DNA of 64,000 nt from Acrocarpospora corrugata. GTDB taxonomy: Bacteria; Actinomycetota; Actinomycetes; Streptosporangiales; Streptosporangiaceae. The stretch spans positions 1 to 64,000 of the forward strand of contig NZ_BLAD01000051.1 of the NCBI RefSeq assembly GCF_009687845.1, given 5' to 3'. Shown in pieces: positions 37,190 through 46,148 of this stretch. Made by a program: the position numbers and the translations under genes. The number at the start of each line of letters is the position of its first letter. The first letter of the stretch is position 1. The notes under the pieces were generated by a model. It did no database searches. It was not told the origin of the DNA and worked only from the letters and a program-made list of their open reading frames with translations.

Positions 37190-38335
37190 TTACTGGGCGA
37201 CCAGCGCGGCGATCTTACTGACCGGCTCGGCCAGCGCGTTGATCGTGTCCGAGAGGACCTTCAGCTCGTCCTTGGACAGTTCGGTGTGCAGCTTCCAGCC
37301 GTCGCCCTTCCTGTGCGCCTCAAGCGCGGTCTCGGCGGCGGCGAACTTCTCGTCCAGGGTCTTCACCAGGGCCGCGTCCCGCGCTTCGAGCACCGGGCGG
37401 AGCGCCTGCACGGCCGCCTGCGAACCCTCCAGGTTGGCCGCGAAGTCCCACAGGTCGGTGTGCGAGTAACGGTCCTCCTCGCCGGTGATCTTCCCGGTGG
37501 CCACCTCGTCGAGCAGTTCCTTCGCGCCGTTGCCCAGCTGCAACGGGGACAGCTTCTCCGCGTTCGCCTTCTCCACGATCAGCTTCACGTCGCTCATCAG
37601 CTGGTCGGCGATCGGCCCGGAGCCGCTGACGTCCTTGGTCTGCCAGAGGTCCTTCTCCAGGCGGTGGTAGCCGGTGAACTCCATGCCCTCCTCGATGACC
37701 TCCTCGCGGCCGTCGATCTTGGGGTCCAGGTCGCCGAAGATCTCGGCCACCGGCTCGATCCGCTCCCAGTAGGTCCGCGCCACCGGGAACAGCGCCTTGG
37801 CCTTCTCCTGGTCGCCCGCCTTGACCGCGTCCACGAACTCCTGCGTCTTGACCAGCAGCGCGTCGGTCTGGCTCTTCACGTACCGCTGGTAGCTGGCGGT
37901 GGCCTCGGCCAGCTGGGCGTCGTCGGTGAGCGGCTTGTGCTCGCCGGTCACCTTGAGCGGGCCGCGGATGCCCTTGCCGATCATGCCGGGCTTGCAGGCC
38001 GTCTCGTACGTCCCGGCCGGCAGTTCGATCACCAGGTCGCGGGTGAGGCCGGGGACGATGTTCTCCACCTCGCCCATGACCCGGTCGCCCGGGGCGTACA
38101 CGTAGAACTCGGTGACCTTGCTGCCGGCGTTGGTGATCGAGAACGTCGAGGTGCCGGCCGCGAGCTCGGCCGAGCCGACCTGGCAGGCGGTGTCGTTGGC
38201 GGCCACCGCCACCTTCCCGTTCCCGGCCGGGGCCGAACCGCTCGCGCCGCCCGCGGCGGTCGGCGCGGGGTCGGTGCCGCCACAGGCGGTGAGGGTGGCC
38301 AGAGTCAGGGCACCGAGGAGAAGGGTCTTGCGCAT
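37190..38335 (-). CDS. efeO: EfeO iron-uptake lipoprotein
   Basis: 381 residues. Lipobox LATLTAC at the N-terminus predicts a surface lipoprotein. A cupredoxin-like domain follows (residues about 40-120, FSITNAGSKVTEFYVYAPGD), then an M75/imelysin-type peptidase-like domain with the HxxE motif in GYHRLEKDLW. EfeO captures iron for the EfeU permease. It lies between efeU and efeB with 16- and 32-nt gaps. Confidence 0.95.
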   Translation of the reverse strand: MRKTLLLGALTLATLTACGGTDPAPTAAGGASGSAPAGNGKVAVAANDTACQVGSAELAAGTSTFSITNAGSKVTEFYVYAPGDRVMGEVENIVPGLTRDLVIELPAGTYETACKPGMIGKGIRGPLKVTGEHKPLTDDAQLAEATASYQRYVKSQTDALLVKTQEFVDAVKAGDQEKAKALFPVARTYWERIEPVAEIFGDLDPKIDGREEVIEEGMEFTGYHRLEKDLWQTKDVSGSGPIADQLMSDVKLIVEKANAEKLSPLQLGNGAKELLDEVATGKITGEEDRYSHTDLWDFAANLEGSQAAVQALRPVLEARDAALVKTLDEKFAAAETALEAHRKGDGWKLHTELSKDELKVLSDTINALAEPVSKIAALVAQ

Positions 38336-38351
38336 GAGTGCACTCCAGTTG

Positions 38352-39188
38352 TTACGAGACGGACTCGGCGGCGACCTTGGGCGGGCCGGCCGTCGCGGCG
38401 GGACGGAGGAAGAGGAACAGCACCGGCAGCACGTAGACCACCCAGGCGACGACCTCCAGCACGGTCGGCGCGGCGGTGATGTTGAACATGCCGCCGAGCA
38501 GCGCCGAGTACCAGGCGCCGGGGTCCAGGACGCCGCTGATGTCGAAGGCGAGGTTGTTCAGGCCGGGCAGGATGGCGGCTTCCTGGAGGTCGTGCACGCC
38601 GTACTTGAGGATGCCGCCGGCGACCAGGATGAGCAGCAGGCCGGTCCAGGTGAAGAACTTGGTGAGGTTGACCCGGATCGCGCTGGCGTAGATGCCCCAG
38701 CCGATCAGGATCGAGGTGAGCACGCCCAGGCTGATCCCGATCAGCGGGGTGGCGGTGGTCGAGGCGCCCTGGGCCGAGGCGAAGAACAGCAGCGAGGTCT
38801 CCAGGCCCTCCCTGACCACCGACAGGAACGCCATCACGGCCACCGCGACCGAGCCGACCTGGAGCGCGTCGCCGAGCTTGGCGCGCAGGTCGGAGGCGAT
38901 CTTGCGGGCCGCGCCGCGCATCCAGAAGATCATCCAGGTGACGAAGACGGTCGCGGCGATGGAGGCCACCGCCTCGAACAGCTCCTGCTGCTCGAAGGCC
39001 AGGTGGGCGGCGGTGAAGGAGAGTAGCGCGCCGAACGCGATCGACAGCGCGACGGCGGCGGCGACTCCCGTCCAGACCAGGGACAGCTTGTCCCGCCGGT
39101 CGCTCTTGACGAGGAAGGCCACCAGGATCGAGACCACGAGAGTGGCTTCCAAGCCTTCCCGGAGACCGATGAGGTAACTGGCGAGCAT
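38352..39188 (-). CDS. efeU: EfeU, FTR1-type high-affinity iron permease
   Basis: 278 residues with about seven membrane segments. The two REGLE iron-coordination motifs of FTR1/EfeU are present: LIGLREGLEATLV at the N-terminus and VVREGLETSLLF in the middle. It moves iron across the cytoplasmic membrane. ATG 39188 is chosen, with GGAAG about 6 nt upstream. The iron box at 39199-39217 lies directly upstream, so iron-dependent repression of the whole efeUOB operon is expected. Confidence 0.96.
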   Translation of the reverse strand: MLASYLIGLREGLEATLVVSILVAFLVKSDRRDKLSLVWTGVAAAVALSIAFGALLSFTAAHLAFEQQELFEAVASIAATVFVTWMIFWMRGAARKIASDLRAKLGDALQVGSVAVAVMAFLSVVREGLETSLLFFASAQGASTTATPLIGISLGVLTSILIGWGIYASAIRVNLTKFFTWTGLLLILVAGGILKYGVHDLQEAAILPGLNNLAFDISGVLDPGAWYSALLGGMFNITAAPTVLEVVAWVVYVLPVLFLFLRPAATAGPPKVAAESVS

Positions 39189-39198
39189 GATCACTTCC

Positions 39199-39217
39199 AC
39201 AGGTGAGGCTAGCCTAA
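39199..39217. promoter_or_regulatory. IdeR/DtxR/DmdR-type iron box upstream of efeUOB
   Basis: ACAGGTGAGGCTAGCCTAA matches the 19-bp IdeR consensus TTAGGTTAGGCTAACCTAA at 15 of 19 positions. It lies 11 nt upstream of the efeU start, so a bound repressor would block the promoter or elongation. A second, weaker match (13 of 19) is at 39219-39237. Confidence 0.82.
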
Positions 39218-39310
39218 TTTAGGCGAGCTTTACCTTACCCATAAGGATGCGCGGCCACGCGGGCAGGGGGCGGTATTTAATTCGTTTGGTACGCGGGGAT
39301 GGGGCACGTA

Positions 39311-39439
39311 ATGTGGTCCGCGTCCTACTGCCGTCCCCCTGGAGCATCCGTTGAGGATCTGAGGTTCGACGCCGCGTCTGATCGTCGGCGTCCACGTGTG
39401 TTCGTACACGACCTCATAGGGACGGCTTTCTCATGTTGA
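39311..39439 (+). CDS. Possible leader ORF (42 aa) upstream of the ABC-F gene
   Basis: An ATG-initiated 42-codon frame (starting MWSASYCRPPG) runs through the leader and stops at 39437-39439, overlapping the ABC-F start (39433) out of frame. ABC-F resistance genes in several phyla are controlled by short leader ORFs with attenuation, so this is worth noting, but the ribosome-binding site is weak and the frame may be chance. Confidence 0.35.
   Translation: MWSASYCRPPGASVEDLRFDAASDRRRPRVFVHDLIGTAFSC
39368..39410 (+). promoter_or_regulatory. Two leader hairpins before the ABC-F gene
   Basis: Hairpin one has arms GACGCCG (39368-39374) and CGGCGTC (39386-39392); hairpin two has arms CGTGT (39395-39399) and ACACG (39406-39410). 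Both lie in the 120 nt before the ABC-F start and within the short upstream frame. They could form an attenuator-like leader. Confidence 0.45.
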
Positions 39440-41052
39440 CGATTCATGATCTTTCTTTTGCGTGGGCCGACGGGACTCCGGTGCTGGACGGGGTCGATCT
39501 CGCGTTCGGGCCGGGGCGTACCGGTCTGGTCGGGGTCAACGGGTCGGGGAAGTCCACGCTGATGCGGCTGATGGCCGGGGAACTGACGCCGGGCCGGGGC
39601 CGCGTGCACGCCGGCGGGGCCGTCGGGTACCTGCCGCAGAACCTGCCGCTGGGGGTGGCCAGGACGGTCTCCGACCTGCTCGGGATCACCCCGGCGCGGG
39701 AGGCGCTGCACGCGATCGAGCGGGGCGAGGTGTCGGAGGCCGCCTACGCGGACGTCGTCTGGGACGTCGAGGAGCGGGCGCGCGCGGAGCTCGACCGGCT
39801 GGGGCTGCCGGAGGTGGGTCTGGACCGGACCGTGGCGGCGCTGTCGGGCGGCGAGGCCGTCCTGGTCGGGCTGGCCGCGCAGTTCCTGCGCGAGCCGGAC
39901 GTGCTGCTGCTGGACGAGCCCACCAACAACCTCGACCGGGAGGCGCGGCGGCGGCTCTGCGACGCCGTGGTGGCCTGGCGGGGCACGCTCGTGGTGATCA
40001 GCCATGACCGGACGCTGCTCGGGCTGGTGGACCAGATCGTCGAGCTGCCGTCGGGGCGGGTGTTCGGCGGGAACTTCGCGGCGTACGAGGAGATCCTGGC
40101 CGTGGAGCGGTCCGCGGCGGACCGCGCGGTGCGGACCGCCGAGGGGGATCTCAAGCGGCAGCGGCGGCAGCTGGCCGAGGCGCGGGTCAAGCTGGACCGG
40201 CGGGCCAGCTACGGCCGGAAGATGAACGAGACCAACAACGAGCCGAAGATCCTGATGGGGAAGCGGCAGCGGCAGGCGCAGGAGACCGCGGGCCGGCATC
40301 GCAACCTGCACGAGGAGAAGGTCGAGCAGGCCCGCGAGCGCCTGACCGAGGCGGAGCAGGGGGTCCGCGACGAGGCCGAGATCCGGGTCGCCCTGCCCGC
40401 GACGACGGTCCCCGCCGGCCGGATCGTCCTGTCCATCCCGCTCGGCCCGCTGACCGCCACAGACCACGATATTTCCGAAATTTCGGTCGATAGTGTGACC
40501 TCGGGGCGGGAGCTGGAGCGGCTCGTCGTCAAAGGGCCGGAGCGGATCGCGCTGGTCGGGCCGAACGGGTCGGGGAAGACGACGCTGCTGGGGAAGATCG
40601 CGGCCCACACCCGGGCCGCCGGATCCTCCGACGGGGTCTTCGTGCCGATGCGATATCTCCCGCAACGCCTGGACATCCTCGACGACGAGCTGAGCGTGCT
40701 CGACAACGTCCGGGCGGTCGCGCCCGAGATATCGGTCAACGACATCCGGGCCGGCCTGGCGCGTTTCCTCTTCCGCGGCGCCCGGGTCGGCCAGCCCGCC
40801 GGCACCCTGTCCGGCGGCGAGCGGTTCCGCGCCGTCCTGGCCGCGCTGCTGCTCGCCGGACCGCAACTCCTGCTCCTGGACGAGCCGACGAACAACCTCG
40901 ACCTGGCCAGCGTGCGGCAACTCGGCCAGGCGCTGTCGGCCTACCGGGGCGCGCTGATCGTCGCCAGCCACGATCTCCCGTTCCTGGAGTCGATCAGGCC
41001 GACTCGCCGGATTGACACCTCAGGACTTGTCAGTAAACAGTTGGACGGGTGA
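39433..41052 (+). CDS. ABC-F family ATPase
   Basis: 539 residues without membrane segments. Two ABC cassettes: Walker A GVNGSGKST and GPNGSGKTT, signatures LSGGEAVL and LSGGERFR, Walker B LLLDEPTNNLD in both, and a charged inter-domain linker (residues about 215-310, with ERSAADRAVRTAEGDLKRQR) that corresponds to the P-site-reaching element of ABC-F proteins. They act on the ribosome, either protecting it from antibiotics or rescuing stalled complexes; which applies here is open. A spaced AGGGACGG lies upstream of ATG 39433. The lipoprotein gene starts in the stop (GTGA). Confidence 0.92.
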   Translation: MLTIHDLSFAWADGTPVLDGVDLAFGPGRTGLVGVNGSGKSTLMRLMAGELTPGRGRVHAGGAVGYLPQNLPLGVARTVSDLLGITPAREALHAIERGEVSEAAYADVVWDVEERARAELDRLGLPEVGLDRTVAALSGGEAVLVGLAAQFLREPDVLLLDEPTNNLDREARRRLCDAVVAWRGTLVVISHDRTLLGLVDQIVELPSGRVFGGNFAAYEEILAVERSAADRAVRTAEGDLKRQRRQLAEARVKLDRRASYGRKMNETNNEPKILMGKRQRQAQETAGRHRNLHEEKVEQARERLTEAEQGVRDEAEIRVALPATTVPAGRIVLSIPLGPLTATDHDISEISVDSVTSGRELERLVVKGPERIALVGPNGSGKTTLLGKIAAHTRAAGSSDGVFVPMRYLPQRLDILDDELSVLDNVRAVAPEISVNDIRAGLARFLFRGARVGQPAGTLSGGERFRAVLAALLLAGPQLLLLDEPTNNLDLASVRQLGQALSAYRGALIVASHDLPFLESIRPTRRIDTSGLVSKQLDG

Positions 41053-41987
41053 TCACTCCCCGGTTCCTCGCCGTCGCCGCGGCGGCGGTCACGCTCACCG
41101 CCTGCACCTCGGATCCCGGGACGCCGGCGAACCCCGGCGCCGCGCCCGGCACCGCCGCGGGCTCGCCGTCGCCGTCCGGCCTCAGCCCCGCCGCGTACCG
41201 GACCAGCCTGGACGAGGCGGGCGGCGCGGTGAACGCCGCGCTGAAGGACCTGGCCAAGGCCAAGACCCCCAAGACGCTGGGGGACCGGCTGACCCGGGCC
41301 GAGACGGCGGTCGCCGCGGCCCTGTCCCAGCTCCAGCCGCTCCAGCCACCCGTCGACATCACCACCGAGCACGCCGACTACCTGGCCGCGCTGCGCGGCA
41401 TGGAGACCACCCTCGGCGACTTACAGACCGGCGTGGACGAGGGCGGGCTGTGCACGGCCACCGCGGTGCTGGCCAGGCTCGGCAAGTCCGACGACTTCGG
41501 CGCGCTCAAGGAGGCGGGCGTCGACCTGGCCTCGCTCGGCGACTACCCGGGCGGCAAGGTCACCGTCAAACCGCCCAAGGAGCAGAACCGGCGGCAGCCG
41601 AACGGGAAGGTGCTGCGCTCGGCCGTACGCGGCGGGCGGAGCAAGCTGATCGTGAAGAACGGCGGCGGGCAGGACGCGGTGCTCACCATGATGCTCGGCA
41701 AGCGCAAGGCCGTCTCGGTCTACGTGCGCAAGAAGAGCCGGGCCACCGTGCCGAACATCAAGGACGGCAGCTACCGGGTGTTCTTCGCGACCGGGATCGA
41801 CTACGACAGCAAGAAGCGGCGGTTCAACCGGACCTGCGCGTTCGAGCGGTTCGACGACCCGGTCAGGTTCCGGACCACCTTCAGCGGCAGCTCGATCCGG
41901 TGGAGCGACTGGACGCTCACCCTCAACAAGGTGACAGGCGGCAACGCGCCGTCCAGCCGGGTCGACCCGGACGACTTCCCGATCTGA
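41049..41987 (+). CDS. Lipoprotein of unknown function
   Basis: 312 residues. The signal ends in TLTAC, a lipobox, then a Gly/Pro/Ser/Ala-rich tether and a helical stretch (SLDEAGGAVNAALKDLAKAK). The C-terminal 120 residues are beta-rich (LIVKNGGGQDAVLTM, YRVFFATGIDYDSKKRRF, DWTLTLNKV). I do not recognise the family. GTG 41049 overlaps the ABC-F stop as GTGA, so it is co-transcribed with it. Confidence 0.85.
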   Translation: MITPRFLAVAAAAVTLTACTSDPGTPANPGAAPGTAAGSPSPSGLSPAAYRTSLDEAGGAVNAALKDLAKAKTPKTLGDRLTRAETAVAAALSQLQPLQPPVDITTEHADYLAALRGMETTLGDLQTGVDEGGLCTATAVLARLGKSDDFGALKEAGVDLASLGDYPGGKVTVKPPKEQNRRQPNGKVLRSAVRGGRSKLIVKNGGGQDAVLTMMLGKRKAVSVYVRKKSRATVPNIKDGSYRVFFATGIDYDSKKRRFNRTCAFERFDDPVRFRTTFSGSSIRWSDWTLTLNKVTGGNAPSSRVDPDDFPI

Positions 41988-42002
41988 CCCCGCCCAATGG
42001 AA

Positions 42003-42029
42003 AGCCGCGGTCCCGGCGGGACCGCGGCT
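42003..42029. terminator. Intrinsic-type terminator between convergent genes
   Basis: Perfect 12-bp stem: AGCCGCGGTCCC (42003-42014), loop GGC, GGGACCGCGGCT (42018-42029). It sits between the lipoprotein gene and the convergent zinc-ribbon gene and could serve both directions; no strong T-tract follows. Confidence 0.85.
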
Positions 42030-42044
42030 GGAAGGCTTAGCCGG

Positions 42045-42311
42045 TCAGCTGGAGAAGAGCGCGTTGACCCAGCTCTTCCGGTGGCCGTGGTGGTAGCCGT
42101 GGCCGCCGTGGTGGCCGCCGCCCCAGGCCGGGCCGGCAGCGGGGGGCGGGGGAGCCGCGTAGTTCTGCTGCGCCCACTGGTTCTCCATGCGGGAGAGGGT
42201 CTCCAGCTCGCCATAGTCGAGGAAGATTCCGCGGCAGCCGTCGCACTGCTCGATGTGGACGCCGTTACGGTCAAAAGTCCGCATGTTCCCGCGGCACTTG
42301 GGGCACTGCAT
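42045..42311 (-). CDS. TFIIB-type zinc-ribbon protein
   Basis: 88 residues. N-terminal zinc ribbon with CPKC and CDGC pairs and the typical GIFLDYGELE tail (zf-TFIIB family). The rest is low complexity, Pro- and Gly/His-rich (PPPPAAGPAWGGG, HHGGHGYHHGH). Function unknown; similar small proteins are common in actinobacteria. An AAGGAG stretch precedes ATG 42311. Confidence 0.88.
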   Translation of the reverse strand: MQCPKCRGNMRTFDRNGVHIEQCDGCRGIFLDYGELETLSRMENQWAQQNYAAPPPPAAGPAWGGGHHGGHGYHHGHRKSWVNALFSS

Positions 42312-42350
42312 TGAGCGTCATCTCCTTAAGAGGCGTTTAACCATTCCACC

Positions 42351-43172
42351 CTATGACGGAGCCGGTGTGGCCATAATCCTCTCGCAGGAGGAGATCAGAG
42401 CCTCCGCCGCCTCGTCAAGGGCGGTGTTGTCGCGGCGCGCGGTGGCCATTGCCGTGGCGGCCAGTTGGACCGTCAACGCGCGGGCCGGCCCGTCGAGTTC
42501 CCGCCACGGATCCTCGGGCGAGACGGCGGTCCCCCCGGCGGCCAGGTAGGAGCCGAGAAACCGGTCCCATTCATCCGGCGAGACCAGCCCGGACGCGAAC
42601 CAGGCGGCCGGCCGGGCGAGGTCCCAGACGGGGTCGCCGTACCCGAGGTCGTCGGGGTCGATCAGCAGCCACGCGCCATCCAAGCGGATCAGCTGCCCCA
42701 GATGCCAGTCGCCATGCGTCAGGCCGTGCCCGCGCTGCCGCAGGTCCAGCGTCCGGTACGCCAGCCGGGGCAGATCGCCCGGTTCGAGCCGTCCGACGGC
42801 CCGGGTGACCCGCTCAGGCCCGCGCATCGGCGGCAGCCCCGGCGGGACGGGCTGGGCGTGCAGCCGGGCCAGCAGCCGCCCGCCCTCCTCCCACGGCGGG
42901 GCCTCCAGGTCGTCGGGGGTGACCGGCTGCCCGGCGGGCCAGATGGTGACAATCCTGTCCCCGGCCCGGTCGATGCCGAGCGGCTCCAGCAGCAGCCCGG
43001 GTAAGCGCACGTTCAGCCGGGCCCGCAGGTCGGCCTCGTCGGTGCCCGCCGGGTGCGCCTTCACCACGACGTCGCCCACCCGGATCACCAGCACCCGGGT
43101 GTCCTTCAGGACGGTCGGCGGGCCCTCGCGGCCGGACAGCCGGACGAGGTGGGCGAGCAGGTCGGGGGGCAC
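42351..43172 (-). CDS. Aminoglycoside phosphotransferase-like kinase (APH family)
   Basis: 273 residues with the protein-kinase-like APH fold. The catalytic loop is THGDWHLGQL and the metal-binding motif is LLIDPDDLGYGDPVWDLAR. It probably phosphorylates a small molecule; resistance is possible but not shown. It diverges from the luciferase-like gene with a 55-nt gap. Confidence 0.88.
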   Translation of the reverse strand: MPPDLLAHLVRLSGREGPPTVLKDTRVLVIRVGDVVVKAHPAGTDEADLRARLNVRLPGLLLEPLGIDRAGDRIVTIWPAGQPVTPDDLEAPPWEEGGRLLARLHAQPVPPGLPPMRGPERVTRAVGRLEPGDLPRLAYRTLDLRQRGHGLTHGDWHLGQLIRLDGAWLLIDPDDLGYGDPVWDLARPAAWFASGLVSPDEWDRFLGSYLAAGGTAVSPEDPWRELDGPARALTVQLAATAMATARRDNTALDEAAEALISSCERIMATPAPS

Positions 43173-43227
43173 CGGGACAATCTACCCGGCGGCCGGGCCG
43201 TGGGCGGCGGCCTCTAATGTTGCCGGT

Positions 43228-44118
43228 ATGAGGATTGGGTTCGGGGTGCCGGTGTCGGGGACGTGGGCGACGCCAGGGAACATGGTCCAGGTCGCGACCC
43301 GCGCGGAGGAACTGGGCTACCACGAGGTCTGGACGTTCCAGCGGCTGCTCTATCCGGTGGGGCACGCGATGGGCGCCACCTACCGGAGCGTGCAGGACCC
43401 GATCGTCACACTTTCGTACGTCGCGGGGGTCACCAGCACGATCCAGCTGGGCGTGGCCGTGCTCAACCTGCCGTTCTACTCGCCTGCCATGCTGGCCAAG
43501 CAGCTCGCCACCCTGCAGAGCGTCTCCGGCGGACGCCTGGACGTGGGCCTGGGCCTCGGCTGGGTGGAGGAGGAGTTCGCCGCCTCCGCGGTCCCGATGG
43601 AGCGCCGGGGCAAGCGCGCCGAGGAGTATGTCCAGCTGCTCCGCAAACTCTGGACCGAGGACCCGGTCGAGTATCGGGGCGAGTTCTACGCCCTGCCGCC
43701 CGTGCACCAGGACCCGAAGCCGCCGACCGTCCCGCCGATCCTGATGGGCGGGGCCGCGCCGGCCGCGCTGCGCCGGGCGGGCCGGCTGGCCGACGGCTGG
43801 ATCAGCTCCAGCCGGATGGACCTCTCCAAGATCCACGAGCAGATCGCGGTGGTGAAGGAGTCGGCGAGCGAGGCCGGGCGCGACCCGGAGGCGCTGCGTT
43901 TCATCTGCCGTGGCGTGACCCGTCCCGGCTCCGACGGCTCGGCGCTGCTGGCCGGTTCGTACGAGAAGATCCGGCAGGACGTCGCGGACCTGGCCGCCCA
44001 GGGCGTGACCGAGGTCTTCCACGACCTCAACTTCAACCCCGAGATCGGTTCGCCGGACGCCGATCCCGCCTCGTCGATGCGCCTGGCCGAGGAGGCGCTG
44101 GAGGCGCTCAAGCCCTAG
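43228..44118 (+). CDS. Luciferase-like (LLM) F420/flavin-dependent oxidoreductase
   Basis: 296 residues, TIM-barrel luciferase-like monooxygenase family. Indicators are RIGFGVPVSGTWATP, AEELGYHEVWTF, GGRLDVGLGLGW, RRGKRAEEYVQLLRKLW and PPILMGGAAPAALRRAGRLADGW. Actinobacterial members of this subgroup often use F420; the substrate is unknown. ATG 43228 gives the standard N-terminus. Convergent 4-nt overlap with the following solute-binding gene. Confidence 0.9.
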   Translation: MRIGFGVPVSGTWATPGNMVQVATRAEELGYHEVWTFQRLLYPVGHAMGATYRSVQDPIVTLSYVAGVTSTIQLGVAVLNLPFYSPAMLAKQLATLQSVSGGRLDVGLGLGWVEEEFAASAVPMERRGKRAEEYVQLLRKLWTEDPVEYRGEFYALPPVHQDPKPPTVPPILMGGAAPAALRRAGRLADGWISSSRMDLSKIHEQIAVVKESASEAGRDPEALRFICRGVTRPGSDGSALLAGSYEKIRQDVADLAAQGVTEVFHDLNFNPEIGSPDADPASSMRLAEEALEALKP

Positions 44119-45011
44119 TCCTGGGCGCCGTTGATCTTCGGGTCGGCGATGGCGCCCTGCTGGACGCCCCACTTGGTGAGGATCGCCTGGTAGGTGCCGT
44201 CGGCCATGGTCTGCTTGAGGGCGGCCAGGATCGCGTCCTGGAGGCGGTCGGCGTCCTTGCCGAGGGCGTAGCCGTACGGGGCGGGGTCGTGGGGGGTGCC
44301 GAGGGTGCGCAGTTTGCCGCCGGTCTGTTTGACCGCGAAGCCGATGACGGGGGTGTCGGCCAGCATCGCGTCGGTCCTGCCGGCGACCAGGTCGGCGTTG
44401 ACCTCGGTCTGCTGTTCGCGGGTGAGACTCAGGATGGCGGGTTTTCCGGCGTGGACGCAGGCGTCGCTGAGGGCGGCGACCTCGCCCACCTGTGCCGTTC
44501 CTCGCCGGACTCCGACGGTCAGGCCGCAGGGGTTGCCCGGGTCGGCCTTTTCCGGATTGCCTTCACGGGTGGCCCACGCGGTTCCCGAATCGTAGTAAGT
44601 CACGAAATCGACGACCTGCTCGCGTTCTTTGTTGTCCGTCAGCGAAGAGACGCCCATTTCGTATTTCCGGGATTGCACCCCGGGGATTATGGTGTCGATT
44701 CCGGCATTCTGGAATTCGGGTCTGAGGCCGAGTTTCCGGGCGATCGCGGCGGCGAGTTCGATGTCCCAGCCGACGGCCCGCCGGGTGTCGGGGTCCACGG
44801 ACTCGTTGGGCGGATGTGAGGCGTCCGTGCCCATCAGCAGGACCCCGTCGATCCGCACCCAGTCCGGCACCAGGGCGGCCGGTCCGCTCGGTACCGCCAG
44901 CATCCGGCTGCGCTCCACGTTGCTCACGGCGTTGTACTGGCCGCCGTATCCGCACCCGGCGAGCCCGACGCCAAGCAAGACGATCACCGGAATTTTCGCG
45001 CGCGAAAGCAT
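44115..45011 (-). CDS. Solute-binding lipoprotein, SBP_bac_3 family (orphan)
   Basis: 298 residues. Lipobox GVGLAGC predicts membrane attachment outside. The family-3 solute-binding fold is indicated by GVLLMGTDASHPPNE, RRAVGWDIELAAAIARKLG, ADTPVIGFAVKQ and GYALGKDADRLQDAILAAL. Such proteins bind amino acids or opines for ABC importers, but no permease or ATPase gene is adjacent, so it probably serves a transporter encoded elsewhere. Confidence 0.9.
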   Translation of the reverse strand: MLSRAKIPVIVLLGVGLAGCGYGGQYNAVSNVERSRMLAVPSGPAALVPDWVRIDGVLLMGTDASHPPNESVDPDTRRAVGWDIELAAAIARKLGLRPEFQNAGIDTIIPGVQSRKYEMGVSSLTDNKEREQVVDFVTYYDSGTAWATREGNPEKADPGNPCGLTVGVRRGTAQVGEVAALSDACVHAGKPAILSLTREQQTEVNADLVAGRTDAMLADTPVIGFAVKQTGGKLRTLGTPHDPAPYGYALGKDADRLQDAILAALKQTMADGTYQAILTKWGVQQGAIADPKINGAQD

Positions 45012-45070
45012 ATATCCCCCCGAAAAGATTTCCCGGCCGGCGAGAAACCTGATTTGGGGCGGCCCCTACC

Positions 45071-46093
45071 CTAGGGAGTCATCTCATATGCCCGCGCGAT
45101 CAGTTCGTAGGACCGGATCCGCGTCTCCGTCCCGTGCACCATCGTGGTGAGCATGAGCTCGTCCGCGCCCGTGCGCTTCCGCAGCTCCTCCAGCCCGGTC
45201 CTGACCTGCTCAGGGTCGCCGTAGACGACATCCGCGAGCCGCCCGTACACGAACTCGGTCTCCGCCGCAGAATACGGATACGCGGCGGCCTCCTCCGGCG
45301 TCGGGAACCGGCTCGGCCGCCCGAGCCGCATCCGCAGGAACGCCAGCGCCCCCGGCATCGCCTGCCGCAGCGCCTCCTCCTCGCTCGCCGCCGCCAGCGC
45401 GGACACGCCGATCATCGCGTACGGCTCCGCGAGCACCTCCGACGGCCGGAACGACTCGCGGTAGAGCTCCAGCGCGGGCTCGGTGTTGGCCGCGCTGAAG
45501 TGGTGCGCGAACGCGAAAGGCAACCCCAGCAGCCCCGCCAGCCGCGCGCTGAACCCGCTGGACCCCAGCAGCCAGATCGGCGGCCGGTCGTCCCCGCGCG
45601 GGATCGCCTGCACCCGGGCGTTGGTGCCGTCCAGGAACGCGGTCAGCGCGGCGACCTCCTGCGGGAACTCGTCGGGGTCGACGTTGGCGCTGCGGCGCAG
45701 CGCCTGCGCGGTGACCATGTCGGTGCCGGGCGCCCGGCCAAGGCCCAGGTCGATCCGCCCGGGATGCAGCGCGTGCAGCGTGCCGAACTGCTCGGCGACG
45801 ACCAGCGGCGCGTGGTTGGGCAGCATGACCCCGCCGGATCCGACCCGGATCGTGCTCGTCGACGCCGCCAGGTGGGCGATGATCACCGCGGGGGAGGAAC
45901 TGGCCACCCCCGGCATGCCGTGGTGCTCGGCCACCCAGATCCGGTGGTATCCCCACTCCTCCGCACGTCTGGCCAGCTCGGTCGCGCCCCGCAACGCCTC
46001 GGCCGGAGTGCTCCCCTCGCCGACCGTGGCCAGTTCGAGCACCGACAACGGAACCTCGGCCGCACCCCGCGCGACGCCGCGAATGTTCTCCAT
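45071..46093 (-). CDS. LLM-class flavin-dependent oxidoreductase
   Basis: 340 residues from ATG 46093. TIM-barrel luciferase-like fold: LSVLELATVGEG, WVAEHHGMPGVASS, IRVGSGGVMLPNH, LGLGRAPGTD and LLGSSGFSARLAGLLG, the pattern of bacterial-luciferase-like FMN-dependent enzymes (TIGR03558-like). The start is uncertain; an in-frame ATG at 46150 exists but would overlap the divergent NTF2-like gene. Substrate unknown. Confidence 0.88.
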   Translation of the reverse strand: MENIRGVARGAAEVPLSVLELATVGEGSTPAEALRGATELARRAEEWGYHRIWVAEHHGMPGVASSSPAVIIAHLAASTSTIRVGSGGVMLPNHAPLVVAEQFGTLHALHPGRIDLGLGRAPGTDMVTAQALRRSANVDPDEFPQEVAALTAFLDGTNARVQAIPRGDDRPPIWLLGSSGFSARLAGLLGLPFAFAHHFSAANTEPALELYRESFRPSEVLAEPYAMIGVSALAAASEEEALRQAMPGALAFLRMRLGRPSRFPTPEEAAAYPYSAAETEFVYGRLADVVYGDPEQVRTGLEELRKRTGADELMLTTMVHGTETRIRSYELIARAYEMTP

Positions 46094-46148
46094 AACGGGG
46101 CATAACCGGAGAGCTGCTCCGGATATTTCGCCGTGGTTAGATTCCTCC

